Positions 41,894 to 49,814 of a stretch of 64,000 nt of DNA are shown piece after piece. The stretch is from Candidatus Rhodoferax mariagerensis (GTDB taxonomy: Bacteria; Pseudomonadota; Gammaproteobacteria; Burkholderiales; Burkholderiaceae_C). The notes under the pieces are model-generated. The model searched no databases, had not been told where the DNA came from, and saw only the letters and a program-made list of their open reading frames with translations. A program made the translations under genes and the position numbers. Where the stretch lies: assembly GCA_016719055.1 (NCBI GenBank), contig JADKAW010000026.1, forward strand, positions 1-64,000, written 5' to 3'. How positions within the stretch are numbered: position 1 is the first letter of the stretch; the number at the start of each line of letters is the position of its first letter.

Positions 41894-42290
41894 ACACCGT
41901 CTTCTTTCTCAGTGACTTGGTTTCGGCTTGCTGACGCTTTTGGGTTAGCCGCTGCAGTTTGGATGCACGCGTGGGCCGCGTGGCGCGGCGTGGCGTGGGT
42001 GGGCGCCCGACAGCGTCAACCAGCGCCTGCAGGCGGGCCAGGGCGTCGAATTTGTTGGATTCCTGGGTGCGGTGGCTTTGCGCCTTGATGACCAGCACCC
42101 CGTCCTGAGTGATGCGGCCATCGCGCAGCGCCAGCAGCCGTGCCTTCACATCGTCGGGCAGGCTGGAGGCTGCAATGTCAAAACGCAGGTGGATGGCGCT
42201 GGACACCTTGTTGACGTTTTGCCCGCCGGCACCCTGAGCGCGAATGGCAGTCAGCTCCACCTCGTTGTCAGGAACTCGCAGTGCATCCAT
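41886..42290 (-). CDS. arfB: Alternative ribosome-rescue factor ArfB (YaeJ)
   Basis: A 134-residue peptidyl-tRNA hydrolase with the catalytic GGQ in IRAQGAGGQNVNKVSSAIHL near residue 23 and the basic, flexible C-terminal tail (ASKLQRLTQKRQQAETKSLR) that enters the empty mRNA channel of stalled ribosomes. Length is typical. It is coupled to the downstream cyclase gene by a short overlap. Confidence 0.95.
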   Translation of the reverse strand: MDALRVPDNEVELTAIRAQGAGGQNVNKVSSAIHLRFDIAASSLPDDVKARLLALRDGRITQDGVLVIKAQSHRTQESNKFDALARLQALVDAVGRPPTPRRATRPTRASKLQRLTQKRQQAETKSLRKKTVYE

Positions 42291-42305
42291 TTTGATGGCT
42301 TTTCA

Positions 42306-42336
42306 CGCTTTCTGGATAAGGGCTAGAGAGCTAAAT
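42306..42336. repeat. Dispersed intergenic repeat copy (short)
   Basis: CGCTTTCTGGATAAGGGCTA followed by GAGAGCTAAAT. It matches the right half of the family (GCGCTTTCTGG..GGGCTAGAG). The stop codon of the trhP gene (42331-42333) lies inside this copy. Confidence 0.6.
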
Positions 42337-43749
42337 GACCATTGATGGGGCGGTGGCCGCAGGGCTGTCAGGTGCATTGACATACCGCGCCACAAAAGCA
42401 CCGACTGCGCTGGCGGGCAAGGGCAGCCAGACTACATGGCCGCTGCCGGGTGCCACTTGCATCGCTTGCGCATCGGCATTTTCCATGTGGGTGAGTTGCA
42501 CATCCACATTGCCTGTCGGCGCAATGATCTCCAGCCAGTCACCCACCGCAAAACGGTTTTTGACACGCACCTCAGCCAGGCCGCGTGCCGCATCGAAGCT
42601 GAGCACGTCGCCCACATACAGACTACGGCCTGACTCGGAGTAGCCGCGCAGGTAGTTTTGGGTCTCTTGCGGTGTGTGGCGTTGAAAGAAGCCGCTGGTG
42701 TAGCCCCGGTTGGCCAGTCCTTCGAGTTGCCCCAGCAAAGCCGGGTCAAGCTCGCGTCCAGCCACGGCGTCGTCGATGGCGCGGCGGTAGCTTTGCACCG
42801 TGCGCGCCACGTAATAGGGGCTTTTGGTGCGGCCTTCGATTTTGAGTGAATCGACGCCGATTTCGACCAGACGCTTGACATGCTCAATGGCGCGCAGGTC
42901 TTTGCTGTTCATCACGTAGGTTCCGTGTTCGTCTTCTTCGATGGGCATGTAGCTGCCCGGACGCTGGCTTTCTTCAATCACATAGACCTCGTCGGCCTCG
43001 GCCACGCGCTCCACATCGTCATGGTCATCTTGAGCACCAAAGCCAGCTGGTGCGCCTCGGTCGTGCTTCTCACGCTCGCGCTCCATGGCGGTTTGCGGAG
43101 CAAGAATGTCGCCCGAGGCATCGACTTGGCCTTTTTGCGTTTTGTAATCCCAACGGCAAGAGTTGGTGCAACTGCCCTGATTGGCATCGCGGTGGTTGAA
43201 ATAGCCCGACAACAGGCAGCGGCCCGAGTAAGCAATGCACAAGGCACCATGCACAAATACCTCCAGCTCGGTGTCCGGGCAGTCCTGGCGAATCTGCTCG
43301 ACCTGGTCCAGCGACAGCTCGCGCGACAGGATCACCCGACTCACGCCCACGGTTTTCCAGAAGCGCACGGCGGCTGCGTTCACTGTATTGGCTTGCACCG
43401 ACAGGTGGATTTCCATATCGGGCCAGGTTTCGCGCACCATCATGATCAGGCCAGGGTCGGACATGATCATGGCGTCAGGTTTGAGCGCCACCACCGGTGC
43501 CATGTTGTTGATGTAATGTTTGATCTTGTTGCCGTGCGGAAAGATGTTGCTGACCAAAAAAAACTTGGCCCCCTTGGCGTGGGTGCTGTCTATGCCTTGT
43601 TTCAAGACCTCGATGTCGCCAAAGTCGTTGTTGCGCACGCGCAAGCTGTAGCGCGGCTGGCCGGCATAAATGGCGTTGGCACCAAAGGCCAGCGCCGTTT
43701 CCAGCATGGCCAGCGAACCGGCGGGGGCCAACAATTCAGGCATTTTCAT
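42331..43749 (-). CDS. trhP: Peptidase U32 family tRNA hydroxylation protein (TrhP/YegQ)
   Basis: A 472-residue protein starting MKMPELLAPAGSLAMLETAL. The U32 signature and iron-sulfur cysteines are seen in EVFVHGALCIAYSGRCLLSG and NQGSCTNSCRWDYK. In E. coli YegQ (TrhP) takes part in prephenate-dependent hydroxylation of uridine 34 in tRNAs. An insert at about residues 220-260 (EREREKHDRGAPAGFGAQDD) is acidic and variable. It lies downstream of aroC on the same strand, with one repeat between them. Confidence 0.9.
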   Translation of the reverse strand: MKMPELLAPAGSLAMLETALAFGANAIYAGQPRYSLRVRNNDFGDIEVLKQGIDSTHAKGAKFFLVSNIFPHGNKIKHYINNMAPVVALKPDAMIMSDPGLIMMVRETWPDMEIHLSVQANTVNAAAVRFWKTVGVSRVILSRELSLDQVEQIRQDCPDTELEVFVHGALCIAYSGRCLLSGYFNHRDANQGSCTNSCRWDYKTQKGQVDASGDILAPQTAMEREREKHDRGAPAGFGAQDDHDDVERVAEADEVYVIEESQRPGSYMPIEEDEHGTYVMNSKDLRAIEHVKRLVEIGVDSLKIEGRTKSPYYVARTVQSYRRAIDDAVAGRELDPALLGQLEGLANRGYTSGFFQRHTPQETQNYLRGYSESGRSLYVGDVLSFDAARGLAEVRVKNRFAVGDWLEIIAPTGNVDVQLTHMENADAQAMQVAPGSGHVVWLPLPASAVGAFVARYVNAPDSPAATAPSMVI

Positions 43750-43801
43750 GGGGTGTACTTCGTTGAAAAATTTTGGCAGGCCTCAAACATTGCTTCAATA
43801 A

Positions 43802-43850
43802 GCATAGCTATCGGTGCAATATCCATAAGGGCTAGAAGCCAATAAGGCTA
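43802..43850. repeat. Dispersed intergenic repeat copy
   Basis: GCATAGCTATCGGTGCAATA followed by TCCATAAGGGCTAGAAGCCA. The clearest relative of the copies at 36391 and 37411. It lies between aroC and trhP. Confidence 0.65.
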
Positions 43851-43859
43851 CAAACTCCT

Positions 43860-44954
43860 TCAGGCTTTGGCAGCAATCGGCGGCAGATCAACCCGCACGT
43901 CGCCGCACTGAGCGCGGTGATTGAGCGCGTGCTCCATCACCACCAGTGCCAGCATGGCCTCAAGTATCGGCGTGGCGCGAATGCCCACACAAGGGTCATG
44001 GCGGCCTTTGGTCACCACCTCGGTCGTTTGGCCGGCGGTATCGATCGACTCACGCGGCGTCAGGATCGAGCTGGTGGGTTTGATGGCTACTGACACTTCC
44101 AGGTCTTGCCCGCTGCTGATGCCACCCAAGGTGCCACCAGCGTTGTTGCCTTTGAAACCTGCGGGCGAGAGCGAATCGCCATGCGTGCTGCCGCGCTGCG
44201 TAACGCTTGCAAAGCCGGCGCCAATTTCAACCCCTTTGACGGCATTGACACCCATCATGGCATAGGCAATATCGGCGTCCATTTTGTCAAACAAGGGCTC
44301 GCCCAAGCCTACCGGCACGCTCAAAGCACAAACGCGCAGCCGCGCACCGCACGAGTCGCCGCTTTTGCGCAGCGCCTCCATGTAGGCTTCCAGGGCGGAC
44401 ACGTCGGCCACCGGCGCAAAAAACGGGTTGTGGGGCACATGGTCCCAGGACTCGAAGGCAATTGGCAGCTCGCCCACCTGGGTCATGCAGCCCATAAAGA
44501 CGGTGCCGTATTTCTCAAACAGCCACTTTTTGGCCACCGCGCCGGCAGCCACCATGGGCGCAGTCAGGCGTGCGCTGCTACGGCCGCCACCGCGCGGATC
44601 ACGAATGCCGTATTTCTGAAAATAGGCGTAATCCGCATGGCCGGGGCGAAAAGTCTGAACGATGTTGCCATAGTCTTTGCTGCGCTGGTCGGTGTTGTTG
44701 ATCAGCAGGCAAATTGGCGTGCCCGTGGTTTTGCCTTCGTAAACGCCCGACAGAATCCGTACTGCGTCGGGTTCATTGCGCTGGGTGACAAATTTGCTGG
44801 TGCCCGGGCGGCGCCGGTCCAGATCAGGCTGAATATCGGCCTCGCACAGCTGCAGGCCCGGTGGACATCCGTCAATCACACAGCCAATGGCTGGGCCGTG
44901 GGATTCACCAAAGTTGGTGACCGCAAATAGGTTTCCAAAGGTGTTTCCGCTCAT
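43860..44954 (-). CDS. aroC: Chorismate synthase
   Basis: A 364-residue enzyme that forms chorismate from EPSP with reduced FMN, the last common step of aromatic biosynthesis. The N-terminal signature GNLFAVTNFGESHGPAIGCV and the C-terminal DPCVGIRATPILEAMLALVV are characteristic, and FMN-contact segments such as ARLTAPMVAAGAVA are present. Full length. Its product leads to prephenate, which the TrhP reaction of the neighbouring gene needs. Confidence 0.97.
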   Translation of the reverse strand: MSGNTFGNLFAVTNFGESHGPAIGCVIDGCPPGLQLCEADIQPDLDRRRPGTSKFVTQRNEPDAVRILSGVYEGKTTGTPICLLINNTDQRSKDYGNIVQTFRPGHADYAYFQKYGIRDPRGGGRSSARLTAPMVAAGAVAKKWLFEKYGTVFMGCMTQVGELPIAFESWDHVPHNPFFAPVADVSALEAYMEALRKSGDSCGARLRVCALSVPVGLGEPLFDKMDADIAYAMMGVNAVKGVEIGAGFASVTQRGSTHGDSLSPAGFKGNNAGGTLGGISSGQDLEVSVAIKPTSSILTPRESIDTAGQTTEVVTKGRHDPCVGIRATPILEAMLALVVMEHALNHRAQCGDVRVDLPPIAAKA

Positions 44955-45065
44955 TCAATAGATTATCCCAGACCCGAGGGCATTGCTCTGGTGCTGTGTT
45001 GGCATGGGAGTTGTTTGTGATTGATTACCCAAAGACCTTGAATGACACGCTTGAATCAAATCAAG

Positions 45066-45114
45066 GCGGGTGTAGTTCAATGGTAGGCCTACCCCACCAA
45101 TGGTGACACCCGCT
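45066..45114 (+). pseudogene. tRNA-Gly remnant
   Basis: The first 21 bases, GCGGGTGTAGTTCAATGGTA plus G, are identical to the intact tRNA-Gly at 48099. The middle is replaced by unrelated sequence, and the 3' acceptor strand CACCCGC followed by T recurs at 45107-45114. The anticodon and T arms are missing, so it cannot function. It marks one edge of the region that ends at the intact tRNA. Confidence 0.7.
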
Positions 45115-45134
45115 TTCACCATTAAACCGATACC

Positions 45135-45147
45135 AAAACCTACACTA
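45135..45147. repeat. Direct repeat, candidate attachment or integrase arm site (left copy)
   Basis: AAAACCTACACTA, identical to 47949-47961. Partly matching sequence precedes both copies (TTCACC...ACCGAT here, TTCACA...ACCGACGAT there). An inverted relative (AGGTTTTGAGAAGTGTAG) lies near 47990. The copies bracket the remnant integrase and transporter genes. Confidence 0.5.
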
Positions 45148-45240
45148 GAAAACTTGGCCTACTCCGCAGCGGACACTTTCCGACGTTGGTTGTGTCGGTC
45201 ATGTCGGTCACCAAGTCATTTTCTGCGAATCCTGAAGTTC

Positions 45241-45354
45241 TCACCGAGGCACCCCCCCGCTACAACCCGATAGTCCCAACAATTCGGTTGCGCGAGTTGT
45301 TGCCTTGGCGAGTACGAAGCCTGGACCAGGCTTAGGCGCTGTTTTAGTGTTCAT
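45241..45354 (-). pseudogene. Fragment of an Xre/MbcA/ParS-like antitoxin gene
   Basis: A 37-codon frame behind an AGGGGG ribosome-binding site: MNTKTAPKPGPGFVLAKATT, then RATELLGLSG, then a short out-of-family tail. The segment VLAKATTRATELLGLSG resembles the start of Xre/MbcA/ParS antitoxins, which normally continue into an HTH. The rest is missing or shifted, and no RES-type toxin gene is present. The remaining bases between 44955 and 45572 show nothing else recognisable. Confidence 0.45.
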
Positions 45355-45572
45355 CTGGCCCCCTTTTTCTTTCAATGGAAACATTTTTTCACGCTCATTC
45401 AATCATTGATGTTTTTGTGCAATCTCCAGATTTATTTCGGCGTCGTTGGCGCCTCATAGTCAGGACTCACGACCAGGCCCGGATGTTGGCAAATTCGGCG
45501 GCAGGGCGTTATTGGATTCGATAGCTTGATGCACTGTGGCTCGCTGCTTGAAAGTTTGGGCTAGGACTTCAT

Positions 45573-46949
45573 CTATTCAAGCAATTTAAAGGCAATTGAA
45601 GACACAAACCCAGCGAGCGTGGTCAGCCCCACGACAGTCGGTCCACCCAGATGTACAGCTTCTGGAATCATGGTTTGTGCGACCATGGTTAGCATCGCTC
45701 CGGCAGCAATACCTTCGACAAAAACGATCGCTGTGGGATTGATTCCGGCACCGATCGAGTATCCGAGGTATGCACTCAGGGCGCTGGCAGCAACAAGTGA
45801 GAGCCAAAGCAGCAATACTTTCTTCGCCTTCCAACCCTGATTTCGCATGCCGATACTGCTGGAAAACGCCTCCGGCAAATTGGAAAGGAAAAGCCCCGCG
45901 ATCAGCGTGTAAGGAATGAGGGCGCTCAGCGCTGGAACGTTCCCTGCCGTTGTTTGGCTGGTCACCATAGCCAATACTCCGGCCCCTACAACGAAACTCT
46001 CGGGAATTCCGTCCATAACGCTGCCTAACCAAATGGCTAAGGGCGCGCTTTTTTGTTCCTGAGCATCCAACTTGATTTCCTGGTGCCCTGGCAAAGGGTG
46101 AGCGTGAAGACCAGCGGTCACTTCAGTGGCCCAATCGACTCCGGCAGCACTAGAGCTCAGGTCAGCAAGATTCAAATCTTCAATCCGCATTTCGGCGCAC
46201 CGAGCAGCAATGGCACCTAATTCTGGAACATGAGGTCTCAGCTTGTCAAAGTCAACCTTCAACAACTCAAAAGCCTTCACTGAGGATGCAGCCTTGGCAG
46301 TCGCATGGTGCTGGGCGTGGGTCAGCAGTGAGAGCGCGCCGATCACTTCACCGTCTGAAACTGTCTTGAAGGGTTGCCCCGCAACGGTCATGCTGACCTC
46401 ACCCCGGGCAACAAATAACAATCTGTCACACTGCTGCCCCTCTTCAAACAAGCTATCTCCAACAGCAAAATGGACCGGGCGAATCGCAGGGATAAGTCGT
46501 TTCATGAGATCTGGAGGAATGGCCTGAAACAACGCCATTCCCCCGAACTGCTGGAGCATGTACTCCAGCTGGCAATGATGGCGATGCCTTAGGTGGCTGA
46601 TCGTTGTGCTTACCTTGCGCAAGTATCCGCCGCGTTGCCCAAGCAGATAATTGAGAAATGTAAACATTGCCCCGCCAACGATGCAGCCCGCCAGCAACCA
46701 CAATAACGTTTCGGCACCGCCGGAGCCATGCCCGGCGGAGGGTTGATGTACATCCATGGCAACTGGTGCCACCAGCGCAACGCTCAGCGCTGCAATCAAC
46801 GCTCCAGCACCAAATGCGGCAAGCCCCGCCGTAATGCTTTGTCTTGGGGTCCAAAGCATGCCGAGAATCGCCCCCAACAGCAGCGAAGCCGCGCAAAAAG
46901 CCCCGAGCATGGCTGCCCAAAGTGGATAGGAAATGATGAAGGAAGGCAT
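45573..46949 (-). CDS. ZIP-like metal transporter with inserted cyclic-nucleotide-binding domain
   Basis: A 458-residue protein starting MPSFIISYPLWAAMLGAFCA. About three membrane helices (residues 1-110) are followed by a cytosolic cNMP-binding/Crp-like domain at about 140-260 (VGDSLFEEGQQCDRLLFVAR, GEVIGALSLLTHAQHHATAK). A C-terminal membrane half has ZIP-type motifs (LGSVMDGIPESFVVGAGVLA, FVEGIAAGAMLTMVAQTMIP). It is probably a divalent-metal transporter gated or regulated through the inserted domain, as inferred from architecture. The start at 46949 is preferred over 46997. It lies alone between island remnants. Confidence 0.8.
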   Translation of the reverse strand: MPSFIISYPLWAAMLGAFCAASLLLGAILGMLWTPRQSITAGLAAFGAGALIAALSVALVAPVAMDVHQPSAGHGSGGAETLLWLLAGCIVGGAMFTFLNYLLGQRGGYLRKVSTTISHLRHRHHCQLEYMLQQFGGMALFQAIPPDLMKRLIPAIRPVHFAVGDSLFEEGQQCDRLLFVARGEVSMTVAGQPFKTVSDGEVIGALSLLTHAQHHATAKAASSVKAFELLKVDFDKLRPHVPELGAIAARCAEMRIEDLNLADLSSSAAGVDWATEVTAGLHAHPLPGHQEIKLDAQEQKSAPLAIWLGSVMDGIPESFVVGAGVLAMVTSQTTAGNVPALSALIPYTLIAGLFLSNLPEAFSSSIGMRNQGWKAKKVLLLWLSLVAASALSAYLGYSIGAGINPTAIVFVEGIAAGAMLTMVAQTMIPEAVHLGGPTVVGLTTLAGFVSSIAFKLLE

Positions 46950-46997
46950 GGATTGCGCAGGCCACAGTGCAGTCACTTCAAAATGTAACGCAAGCAA

Positions 46998-47651
46998 TCG
47001 GGATCAACAATAGCAGAAACCCCTCCACGCCGTAGCACTGAAGCTGTAGTGGCCTACTTTGTCGGGGCAATGTTGATGCGGTGACAACCTGGGCGTTACC
47101 AGCTTTGTGCGGGTCTTGAATTTGCGCCTGGAGCACTTCAATTGGACGCGGTCGTGGAAAGAAGCGCGCGCAAGCAGGCAAAAGTCAGTCCGTTAGCACG
47201 GGCGTTGGGGCTGGCGCATCGTCGGCAGAGGTTGCTGGACCAGGGTACTGCACCGAATACATGCACGTTTAAGCCGGGCGTTCATCAGATAGAAATGACC
47301 CTGGTTGGGATAGCTGGCTCGCCTGTCAATTCAAGGGCGATCCGCAATCGCCTGAAATCCCACACAACATGTTCACGGCCACCTGATGGCGCAGACGGTT
47401 TGACTCACAACGACTCGGCAGTTTCAAACCGGCTGAAATCCAGCATGCTCGGGCTGGCGGCTAGATAAAGATGGGTTAAAGCAGTGGACGAAGCAATTTG
47501 ATAAGAAAGAACGGTGAGTGGAGTGCAAAATGACATAGTCGATTGATCCAATTTTCTTGATCTGTCGGCAGTGTCCAACTTTGTCGCACGTTCAGAAGCA
47601 TCCATGCAAAAACTGACTAGGACAAATGAGTTTCCGAAGGCGCGGCAAAGC
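46998..47651. other. Stretch without a recognisable gene
   Basis: About 650 bp of mixed composition. A plus-strand frame at 47142-47468 (MDAVVERSARKQAKVSPLAR) starts plausibly but has no recognisable continuation. It may be debris of the integrative island. No RNA gene or repeat seen. Confidence 0.4.
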
Positions 47652-47888
47652 TCAAGTCGGCTTCACAAAGAGGTTGTAGTTTGGGCCGAAACACGGCCTG
47701 TTGCAGACCTGTTGCCGCCAGTCGGTAGCGGTTACGGAAGGGCTCGCCCTTCCGTCCTCGGTGCTTTTATATCGGTAAGTCCAAGTCTTGCGTGATACTG
47801 AAACCTCCAGACGCAAGCCCGGACACCCGCAGACAAGCAAATGCTCGCCCGGTTTGAGCAGCTTGGCCGCCCGCGCATCAAAGTGCAT
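47652..47888 (-). pseudogene. N-terminal fragment of a tyrosine integrase
   Basis: Behind an AGGAG site, the frame MHFDARAAKLLKPGEHLLVC GCP continues with GLRLEVSVSRKTWTYRYKS, the arm-DNA-binding N-terminus (DUF4102-like) of P4/CP4-type integrases. After DGR the sequence no longer looks like an integrase. No catalytic domain remains, so it is inactive. Its position beside a tRNA gene fits a former integrative element. Confidence 0.7.
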
Positions 47889-47948
47889 GATTTATACTCC
47901 TGCCAGTCGGTGATGTAGGTTTTGATTTCACAAACCTATACCGACGAT

Positions 47949-47961
47949 AAAACCTACACTA
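47949..47961. repeat. Direct repeat, candidate attachment or integrase arm site (right copy)
   Basis: AAAACCTACACTA, identical to 45135-45147. It is surrounded by short inverted copies of TAGGTTTT, as often seen at integrase arm sites upstream of int genes. Confidence 0.5.
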
Positions 47962-48098
47962 AACCTGCACCAGCAGGTAAGCGTGGATAGGTTTTGAGAA
48001 GTGTAGAAAAAGTGAGAGACAGTGCCTGAAGATTAAAAATCTCTTATAAATCAAGCACTTAGACGGTCAATCTGTTTGAAATCAACGGGTTACAAAAT

Positions 48099-48172
48099 GC
48101 GGGTGTAGTTCAATGGTAGAACGGCAGCTTCCCAAGCTTCATACGTGAGTTCGATTCTCATCACCCGCTCCA
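48099..48172 (+). tRNA. tRNA-Gly(CCC)
   Basis: 74 bases with encoded CCA. The acceptor stem GCGGGTG/CACCCGC, D arm, anticodon loop TTCCCAA (anticodon CCC) and T arm GAGTTCGATTCTC all fit. The anticodon stem GCAGC/GCTTC contains one C-T mismatch at the second pair. The truncated relative at 45066 shares its first 21 bases. Confidence 0.93.
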
Positions 48173-48187
48173 TCACTTTCGGTGTTC

Positions 48188-48622
48188 ATGACCTCAACCG
48201 TTTCCCCAATTCTTCAACCCATTGTGGCGCTGCTGATATGGTCGCTGGTGATGTGGCTGTGGATTCTTGTGACACGGCTGCCGGCCATGATGGCGCAAAA
48301 AGTGGTGCTCGACCCTAACGTGCCACCCAAAGACCTGACCCGAAATTTGCCGGCAAGGGTGCGCTGGAAAGCAGACAACTACAACCACCTGATGGAAGCG
48401 CCAACGCTGTTTTATGCAGCGGCATTGGTGCTTGCTTTTGCCGATCCAGGCAATGGTGTTGCAGTCATGGCAGCTTGGGCCTATGTGCTGCTACGGGTTT
48501 TGCACAGCCTGGTGCAGGCCTTGATCAACCACATTCCTTCGCGCTTGGCCCTGTTCGTGTTGTCAACCGGTGCGCTGGCAATCGTGGTGTGGCAAGCCGC
48601 GCGAGCGGTGTTTGCTGTTTAG
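48188..48622 (+). CDS. MAPEG-family membrane protein
   Basis: A 144-residue protein with four predicted membrane helices. The family pattern is seen in RWKADNYNHLMEAPTLFYAA and AAWAYVLLRVLHSLVQALIN. MAPEG proteins include membrane glutathione transferases, and a soluble GST gene lies 1.7 kb downstream. The start is ATG 48188 (MTSTVSP) rather than GTG 48182. It follows tRNA-Gly directly and may share its transcript. Confidence 0.88.
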   Translation: MTSTVSPILQPIVALLIWSLVMWLWILVTRLPAMMAQKVVLDPNVPPKDLTRNLPARVRWKADNYNHLMEAPTLFYAAALVLAFADPGNGVAVMAAWAYVLLRVLHSLVQALINHIPSRLALFVLSTGALAIVVWQAARAVFAV

Positions 48623-48650
48623 CGGCGCAAACCCGACCCATAAAGGGCGA

Positions 48651-49433
48651 TCAGCCCCACTTGGCATAAACCACGCCGCACAGGGCGATGCCGAACGTCC
48701 ACAGCATCCAGGTTTGCGAGATGCCTTGGGCCCCCCGCCGCCCCCAGGCGCGCGGCGCCGCCCCCCGGCGCCGCCCCCCCCCGGCCCCCCCCCCCCCGAC
48801 GCGCCGGCGCCCCCGCCCGCCCCCCCCACATGGTGGCAACAGGCCGGCTCGACGATGCGCCCCACTACATGCCTGCACAAGGCGCCACACGGCGCGGGAG
48901 CGCTGCCGACCAGACGCCCGAGCCCGACCACGCGCACCGCCCCCCACCGCCGCAACAACCCACCCACACCGCTCGCTGGCAAAAAAGATCCGAAGGGCTG
49001 GTCGCGGCCGCTCCCCCGCAGCAGCACCCCCAGGCCCCCGCCGACCCCCCCGCCCAAGCACGAAAGACGGGCCCGAGCGCGCTTCCCGACCTTGCCCCCC
49101 CCACCAAACCACCCCCCCCCCCCACACCCCAACCGGCGAGTTTCGGTTGGGCACAGACCCAACCCACACCACCCCAAACCCCCCACAAAAAAAAAAAAAA
49201 AAACAAAAAAAAAAACCCCCCCCAACACACACAAAACAAAAAAAAAGCAACCCCCAACACAAACAGGGGAACAGCATGAGTGCAAGGCCGGTCCAGGTGA
49301 GTGTCGAGACCGATGTTTTTCTGCCCCGTCGAAACGCAATCCAGCCAACGATGCCAAACAGGATGGCACTCAGGAGGTAGGCCAGGGTGGGTAGCACCAA
49401 ACCCAGGGATTGCAGCTGCTTGAGTTCATTCAT
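48651..49433 (-). pseudogene. Small membrane protein gene split by low-complexity sequence
   Basis: The frame begins MNELKQLQSLGLVLPTLAYL and LSAILFGIVGWIAFRRGRKT up to ALMLFP, then enters about 540 bp of homopolymer-rich sequence. It resumes with SQTWMLWTFGIALCGVVYAK just before the stop at 48651. Without the insert it would be a protein of about 80 residues with two or three helices. Its start overlaps the stop of the upstream HTH gene (ATGA), so the pair was an operon. The insert is probably not biological. Confidence 0.65.
48727..49265. other. A/C-biased low-complexity block, probable assembly or sequencing artefact
   Basis: The plus strand is dominated by runs of C and A (for example 17 consecutive A near 49186-49202 and C runs of 8-14) with very little G or T towards its right end. 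GC-rich normal-looking fragments occur near 48830-48970. It interrupts an otherwise continuous small gene. The composition gradient suggests low-quality read ends rather than DNA of the organism. Confidence 0.7.
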
Positions 49434-49663
49434 GGTGCGGCCACGTGAGTCGATGGCGCTTTCTTCACCAGCAAATACTCTGGGTGCGTGTTGGTCAGCA
49501 ATTGGAACATGGCAAATACGGGATCGGGCATGTTGCGCGGATCAATCGAGCTCTCCAGCACCTGCCAGGTACGTGATTGTTGGCCACCCCGTCTTCCCGG
49601 TTGCACCGGGTAACCCATCAAGGTCGCTGCTTCGACCTGACTCAAGCCCGCCTTGGTCCGCAC
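49430..49663 (-). pseudogene. HTH-type regulator lacking its N-terminus
   Basis: The frame opens VRTKAGLSQVEAATLMGYPV and continues with SIDPRNMPDPVFAMFQLLTN and THPEYLLVKK to a TGA overlapping the next ATG. The first part looks like an XRE-type helix-turn-helix, and its beginning is cut off at a hairpin-containing repeat (49672-49712). It probably controlled or was cotranscribed with the small membrane protein at 49433. Confidence 0.5.
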
Positions 49664-49671
49664 GGCCTACT

Positions 49672-49712
49672 GTCGCCCCGGCAAAGCCGGGGAATTGCCT
49701 GTTTTATTTGGA
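49672..49712. repeat. Hairpin-containing repeat, also at 52072
   Basis: CCCCGGCAAAGCCGGGG followed by AATTGCCTGTTTTATTT. The complement, AAATAAAACAGGCAATCCCC CGGCTTTGCCGGGG, occurs at 52071-52104 directly before the group II intron 5' end. The hairpin resembles a Rho-independent terminator, a known target for some bacterial group II introns. The rest up to 49814 has only short fragmentary frames. Confidence 0.6.
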
Positions 49713-49814
49713 CCGAAATACCATCACGGGAGTTGGTCATGCTCACGATGCCCAACGCGAGTAAGCATTCATTCACTGCGGGAAGGTCAGGCGGTGCGGC
49801 GATCATTTCCCGAC

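Noticed and set aside
42880..43845. Plus-strand frame of 321 codons opposite trhP
   Set aside because: Shadow of the conserved U32-family gene.
47142..47468. Plus-strand frame MDAVVERSARKQAKVSPLAR
   Set aside because: No domain, no clear ribosome-binding site, and it lies in island debris. Kept only as a remark.
48570..49394. Long Pro-rich frames through the A/C-rich block
   Set aside because: They exist only because runs of C encode Pro without stops. The sequence is probably an artefact.
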